A stretch of DNA of 36,377 bases from Actinomycetes bacterium (GTDB lineage: Bacteria; Actinomycetota; Acidimicrobiia; Acidimicrobiales; Aldehydirespiratoraceae), in the NCBI GenBank assembly GCA_024276355.1, contig JAJRXJ010000341.1, forward strand, positions 1 to 36,377. The letters are read 5' to 3'. The stretch's first letter is position 1. Each line of letters begins with the position of its first letter. The position numbers and the translations under genes were made by a program. Positions 32,928 through 36,377 of this stretch are shown in pieces. The notes beneath the pieces are model-generated. The model saw nothing but the letters and a program-made list of their open reading frames with translations, ran no database searches and was not told where the DNA came from.

Positions 32928-33707
32928 ATGACCAACCGAATCAACCTGGCAGCCGGCGACACCGTGCTGCTCATCGATCGCAAGAAGCGGCGCTACCTGA
33001 TCGATCTCGCCGACGGGGGAGAGTTCCATTCCCATTCCGGTGTCCTCGCCCACGACTCCATGATCGGGCACCCCGAGGGCACCACCTTCAGATCCACCCG
33101 GGGCATGGTGTTCATCGCCGTTCGCCCGACACTCACCGACTACATCCTCAAGATGCCGCGCGGGGCGCAGGTGATCTATCCGAAGGACATCGGCCCGATT
33201 CTGGTGTTGGCCGACATATACCCCGGAGCCCGTGTTCTCGAATCTGGTCTCGGCAGCGGCGCGCTGTCCACCGGGTTGCTCCGGGTGGGCGCGGAGATCA
33301 CCGGCTACGAGATCAGGGAGGACTTCGAAAGCCGGGCCCGCGAGAACGTGTCCCGCTTCCTGGGCACCGGCGCACTCGACCACTATCAGACGGCCGTGCG
33401 CGATGTGTACGAAGGCATCGACGAGACCGATCTCGACCGAGTGATACTTGACCTGCCCGAACCGTGGAGGGTCGTGCCCCTCGCCCGTGACGCACTCCGA
33501 ATCGGCGGGATCTTCCTGGCCTATACCCCGAGCATCATCCAGGCCTCACAGTTGTCGGAAGCACTCGCCGATTCACCATTCGGCATGGTCGAGACGCTTG
33601 AGGTGCTGAACCGCACATGGCATGTCGAGGGCAACGCGGTGCGCCCCGACCATCGCATGGTCGCCCACACCGGTTTCCTCACCCACGCGCGCCTCCTGGT
33701 CGAGTGA
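32928..33707 (+). CDS. trmI: tRNA (adenine-58-N1)-methyltransferase
   Basis: This 259-residue SAM-dependent enzyme methylates A58 in the T-loop of tRNA. It has an N-terminal beta-rich domain and a Rossmann methyltransferase domain with the SAM-binding motif VLESGLGSGALS at about 104-115 and the catalytic-region phrase DLPEPW at about 179-184. The family phrase PKDIGPIL is at about 85-92. In actinobacteria this gene sits near the proteasome ATPase gene, as here. AGGAAG lies about 12 bases before the ATG. Its stop overlaps the start of the following protease gene. Confidence 0.94.
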   Translation: MTNRINLAAGDTVLLIDRKKRRYLIDLADGGEFHSHSGVLAHDSMIGHPEGTTFRSTRGMVFIAVRPTLTDYILKMPRGAQVIYPKDIGPILVLADIYPGARVLESGLGSGALSTGLLRVGAEITGYEIREDFESRARENVSRFLGTGALDHYQTAVRDVYEGIDETDLDRVILDLPEPWRVVPLARDALRIGGIFLAYTPSIIQASQLSEALADSPFGMVETLEVLNRTWHVEGNAVRPDHRMVAHTGFLTHARLLVE

Positions 33708-34459
33708 TGGGCGGGCGTCCAGCGCTGGCGGTGTTGATCCTCATGGTCGTCTTCGCCTCGGGATGCTCGGCCGACGACCCGGTCGCGTCCGCGCCACCCA
33801 GCCGTCCTCCTCTGTCCGATCCGCCCGATCCCGGCCCGCCTCCGGCGTCAGATGGGCTGCCCCCCGAACTGTTGGCCCGATTGGTCGACTCGACCGTATG
33901 GGTGAGCGGACTCGCCTGTGGGCGGGATCGAGAGGGCAGCGGTTTTGCGGTGGCCGACGATCTCGTCGCCACCGCAGCCCATGTCATTCGCGGCCTCGAC
34001 AACGTGAATGTCACCTTCACCGACGGGCGCTCACTGCCGGCCATTCCGGTGCTCTACGACACCGTCGACGACCTCGCCGTACTGCGGGTGGCGGGTGCGT
34101 CCATGGTTCCCATTCCCCTGGGTGATGCCGCCGATGGCACCGTTGGTGCGTTGATCGGGTGGGAGAGCGACCCCAGGCCCGACCCGACTCCCTTCCGTAT
34201 CGATCGCCCGGTCACCGTGCAGATCACCGAGGTCGGGGGAGTCGACACGGTCGATCGGCCGTCGTGGCTGTTGGCGGCGAATGTCGAAGCAGGTGACTCC
34301 GGCGCAGTCCTGGTTGATGGCTCCGGAGTTGCCGTCGGCGTGGCCTTCGCGACCACGAAGCGCCACGCCGGGGTCGCCTATGCGGTGAGGGCCACCACGC
34401 TGTCCGAAAAGCTGAAAGGCGACCTCAGCGCAGTCGCTGAGGTCGCCGGTTGTGGTTGA
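33707..34459 (+). CDS. second MarP-like trypsin-fold serine protease, predicted lipoprotein
   Basis: This 250-residue protein has a signal peptide with lipobox FASGC (Cys20), a Pro/Ser/Asp-rich linker over about 21-50 and a chymotrypsin-fold domain with His92 (TAAHVI), Asp122 (DDLAVL) and Ser198 (GDSGA). Cys71, just before the EGSG strand, and Cys249 at the end match the disulfide pattern of MarP and of the protease at 8040-8744, so the two are probably paralogues. The oxyanion phrase is again GDSGA and not GDSGG. The ATG overlaps the trmI stop (TGATG). A perfect hairpin overlaps the last codons. It should act outside the membrane; the substrate is unknown. Confidence 0.87.
   Translation: MGGRPALAVLILMVVFASGCSADDPVASAPPSRPPLSDPPDPGPPPASDGLPPELLARLVDSTVWVSGLACGRDREGSGFAVADDLVATAAHVIRGLDNVNVTFTDGRSLPAIPVLYDTVDDLAVLRVAGASMVPIPLGDAADGTVGALIGWESDPRPDPTPFRIDRPVTVQITEVGGVDTVDRPSWLLAANVEAGDSGAVLVDGSGVAVGVAFATTKRHAGVAYAVRATTLSEKLKGDLSAVAEVAGCG
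34418..34447 (+). terminator. 13-bp perfect hairpin overlapping the protease 3' end
   Basis: Arms GGCGACCTCAGCG (34418-34430) and CGCTGAGGTCGCC (34435-34447) pair perfectly around a CAGT loop, within the last codons of the protease gene. A moderately T-containing stretch follows. It may act as a terminator before the convergent ferredoxin gene. Confidence 0.55.
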
Positions 34460-34494
34460 GACGGGTGGACCGGCTGATGCCGGGGACCGGTCTC
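34458..34494. terminator. second hairpin between convergent genes
   Basis: GAGAC at 34458 pairs with GTCTC ending at 34494, with an inner GGT/ACC and CCGGC/GCCGG pairing interrupted by mismatches. It fills the 41 bases between the convergent protease and ferredoxin stops, so it may terminate both directions. Confidence 0.45.
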
Positions 34495-34500
34495 AGCCAA

Positions 34501-34734
34501 TCAGACTTCGATGAAGATGCACTCGCCGGGGCATTCCTCGGCGGCTTCGATGCTCGCTTCTTCCTGCCCTTCGGGCACGGGGCCGAGACCCTCGGCTCCA
34601 CCCGGGTCGGACAGCACCTTGTCGCCGTCCTTGACGTAGGCCAAACCATCGTCGAGAAGGGTGAAAATATCTGGAGCGATCTCTTCGCAGAGTCCGTCTC
34701 CGGTACACAAATCCTGATCGATCCAGACCTTCAT
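34501..34734 (-). CDS. small ferredoxin, [3Fe-4S]/[4Fe-4S] type
   Basis: This 77-residue acidic electron carrier has Cys10 and Cys16 in DLCTGDGLCEEIAP and a C-terminal EECPGECIFIEV with two more cysteines, the arrangement of small single-cluster ferredoxins that often serve cytochromes P450 or other oxygenases. The middle (35-60) is Gly/Glu-rich. The frame is open upstream to 34854, but the ATG at 34734, which starts the conserved MKVWIDQ, fits the family. The redox partner is not in the window. It converges with the protease gene and diverges from the proteasome ATPase gene. Confidence 0.92.
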   Translation of the reverse strand: MKVWIDQDLCTGDGLCEEIAPDIFTLLDDGLAYVKDGDKVLSDPGGAEGLGPVPEGQEEASIEAAEECPGECIFIEV

Positions 34735-34852
34735 GGTGTCACTCGACCTCACGTTGTAGTAGTTGATTGACGTTGCAGGCCCGAAGCCGGGCTCCTTACC
34801 TGAGTCGGCAGTGTAGCCACGGTCATTAGCAGGAACGACGACACCGGCGCCC

Positions 34853-34874
34853 ATTCATGACTTCGGTCATGAAT
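34853..34874. other. 9-bp stem with TTCG tetraloop in the divergent region
   Basis: ATTCATGAC and GTCATGAAT pair perfectly around TTCG, closed by C-G, the extra-stable UUCG tetraloop form. It lies upstream of both the ferredoxin and the proteasome ATPase genes, not at a gene end. It could be an RNA element or, as DNA, a palindromic operator. Confidence 0.5.
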
Positions 34875-34971
34875 CAACGCTCAGAGTGATGTACTACCGA
34901 CATGGGCATGTCGACCGACTGGAGTATCGGGCATCGGTCTAGTGTGAGGTCGTTGCCGAAAGGAGACCAGC

Positions 34972-36377
34972 ATGATCGACGATTCGCAGCAGGCCGAGAT
35001 CAATCGTCTGCGCATGCTCGCCGCGGAACTCGAGGACGAAGTTGCCGTTCTCCGCCGACGCCTGCAGGATTCGCCGAAGCGTGTGCGCACCCTGGAGGAG
35101 CGTCTCCTGGAAACTCGCGGCCAGCTGTCCAAAGCCGTCTCCCAGAATGAGAAACTCACCTACACGCTGCGGGAGGCGAGAGACCACATCTCCTCGCTTC
35201 GTGACGAAGTCGACAAGCTCACCCAACCGCCCTCAGGCTACGGAACCGTCCTGGGCACCAACGACGACGGCACCGTGGATGTGCATTCAGCCGGTCGAAA
35301 GCTGAGGGTCACCGTCCAGCCCGACCTGGTCGGCCGACTCAGTCGCGGCCAGGAGGTCGTGCTCAACGACACATCCAACGTGGTCATGGCCCGCGAGCCC
35401 GACCGCACCGGTGAGGTGGTTCATTTCAAGGACCTGCTCGATGACGGCACCCGTGCGATCGTGATCGGCCGTGCCGACGAGGAGCGGATCATCGACCTCG
35501 CCGACCATCTCATCGGCGAGGCCTTCCGGTCGGGCGATCCGATTCTGATCGATCCCCGTTCGGGCATGGCCCTCGAGCGTCTGCCGCGTCACGAGGTCGG
35601 TCATCTGATTCTCGAGGAGGTTCCCGACGTCACCTACGCCGACGTGGGGGGCCTCGACTCACAGATCGAGCAGATCACCGATGCCGTCGAGCTACCGTTC
35701 CTCCACCAGTCGCTGTTTGCCGATTACGACCTGCCGGCACCCAAGGGGATCCTCTTGTACGGGCCTCCCGGCTGCGGCAAGACTCTCATCGCCAAGGCGG
35801 TGGCCAACAGCCTGGCCGCGAAAGTGGCCGAGGTCTCCGGCGATCACGATGCCCGTAGCTATTTCCTCAACATCAAGGGGCCGGAGCTGCTCAACAAGTA
35901 TGTCGGCGAGACCGAACGCCAAATCCGGCTGGTGTTTCAGAGGGCCAGGGAGAAGAGCGAGGAGGGCTGGCCGGTCATCGTGTTCTTCGACGAGATGGAG
36001 TCGTTGTTCCGCACCCGGGGCAGCGGGATCAGCTCCGACATCGAATCCACGATCGTGCCGCAGCTCCTCGCCGAGATCGACGGCGTGGAAACGCTCCGCA
36101 ATGTCATCGTGATCGGCGCCTCGAACCGGGAGGATCTGATCGATCCCGCCATCCTTCGCCCCGGTCGCCTCGATGTGAAGATAAAGATCGAGCGGCCCGA
36201 CGCGGAAGCGGCCGTCCCGATCTTCGCTCGCTATCTCACGGCCGACATCCCGATCGACGACGGCATGATCGAGACCCAGGGGGGCGGCGACATCGACAAG
36301 GCGATCCAGGCGATGATCGAGGACACCGTGCGGGAGATGTACCGCGAGGACGAGGCGAACCGTTTCCTCGAGGTCAC
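34972..36377 (+). CDS. arc: proteasome-associated AAA+ ATPase Mpa/ARC, 3' end missing
   Basis: This ring ATPase unfolds Pup-tagged proteins and feeds them to the 20S proteasome. About 468 residues are present before the window ends. An N-terminal coiled coil (about 5-85) is followed by OB-fold domains (about 88-205) and the AAA+ module with Walker A GPPGCGKT (264-271), Walker B VFFDEME (337-343) and the arginine-finger region ILRPGRLD (394-401). AGGAG at 34961-34965 serves the ATG. The trmI-arc neighbourhood is standard in actinobacteria; dop, pup and the proteasome subunit genes may lie beyond the edge. The call is very secure. Confidence 0.97.
   Translation, partial: MIDDSQQAEINRLRMLAAELEDEVAVLRRRLQDSPKRVRTLEERLLETRGQLSKAVSQNEKLTYTLREARDHISSLRDEVDKLTQPPSGYGTVLGTNDDGTVDVHSAGRKLRVTVQPDLVGRLSRGQEVVLNDTSNVVMAREPDRTGEVVHFKDLLDDGTRAIVIGRADEERIIDLADHLIGEAFRSGDPILIDPRSGMALERLPRHEVGHLILEEVPDVTYADVGGLDSQIEQITDAVELPFLHQSLFADYDLPAPKGILLYGPPGCGKTLIAKAVANSLAAKVAEVSGDHDARSYFLNIKGPELLNKYVGETERQIRLVFQRAREKSEEGWPVIVFFDEMESLFRTRGSGISSDIESTIVPQLLAEIDGVETLRNVIVIGASNREDLIDPAILRPGRLDVKIKIERPDAEAAVPIFARYLTADIPIDDGMIETQGGGDIDKAIQAMIEDTVREMYREDEANRFLEV

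Overview
This window looks like a chromosomal segment of a high-GC actinobacterium, most likely a lineage near class Acidimicrobiia (inference). The evidence is a fused CofG/CofH FO synthase (F420 pathway), a proteasomal ATPase of the Mpa/ARC type next to a TrmI tRNA methyltransferase, an HxlR regulator, many GTG/TTG starts and dense stop-start overlaps. I see no rRNA, tRNA, CRISPR array, insertion sequence or prophage, and no gene-free stretch longer than about 240 bases.

Layout. 1-900 (minus): the 5' end of an AAA+ ATPase gene preceded by a Cys-rich protein of unknown function. 942-1145 (plus): a small conserved-looking protein. 1174-5147 (minus): an apparent operon of an HxlR regulator, FO synthase (fbiC) and a LOG-family protein. 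5282-8026 (plus): an acyl-CoA dehydrogenase and a membrane HD-GYP protein. 8040-9758 (minus): a LacI-family regulator and a MarP-like lipoprotein protease. 9891-22462 (plus): a myo-inositol uptake and catabolism operon. 22484-29213 (minus): transketolase, transaldolase, a SNF2 helicase and a 97-residue partner. 29275-34459 (plus): a TetR regulator, a PBP4-like protein with lost active-site motifs, a Lon N-domain protein, three coupled microproteins, TrmI and a second MarP-like lipoprotease. 34501-34734 (minus): a ferredoxin. 34972-end (plus): the proteasomal ATPase, cut off by the window edge.

The inositol locus is the centrepiece. A LacI repressor faces the operon. The intergenic region holds a strong promoter (TTGACA, 17 bp, GATAGT) whose predicted start falls inside a perfect 12-bp palindrome with a GCGC core, the classical form of a LacI-family operator. 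The operon encodes an IolE-like protein, a binding protein, a 630-residue permease with roughly 270 extra residues, a single-domain ATPase, IolC, a Cgl0158-type barrel aldolase, IolB, a first Gfo/Idh/MocA dehydrogenase, IolD, an SDR and IolG. IolA, the last step of the standard pathway, is not in the window.

The observations I would follow first are the oversized inositol permease, the PBP4 homologue lacking all three catalytic motifs, the two lipoprotein forms of a MarP-like protease, and the string of translationally coupled microproteins between a Lon N-domain protein and TrmI. Functional calls rest on motif recognition by eye. No database search was run.
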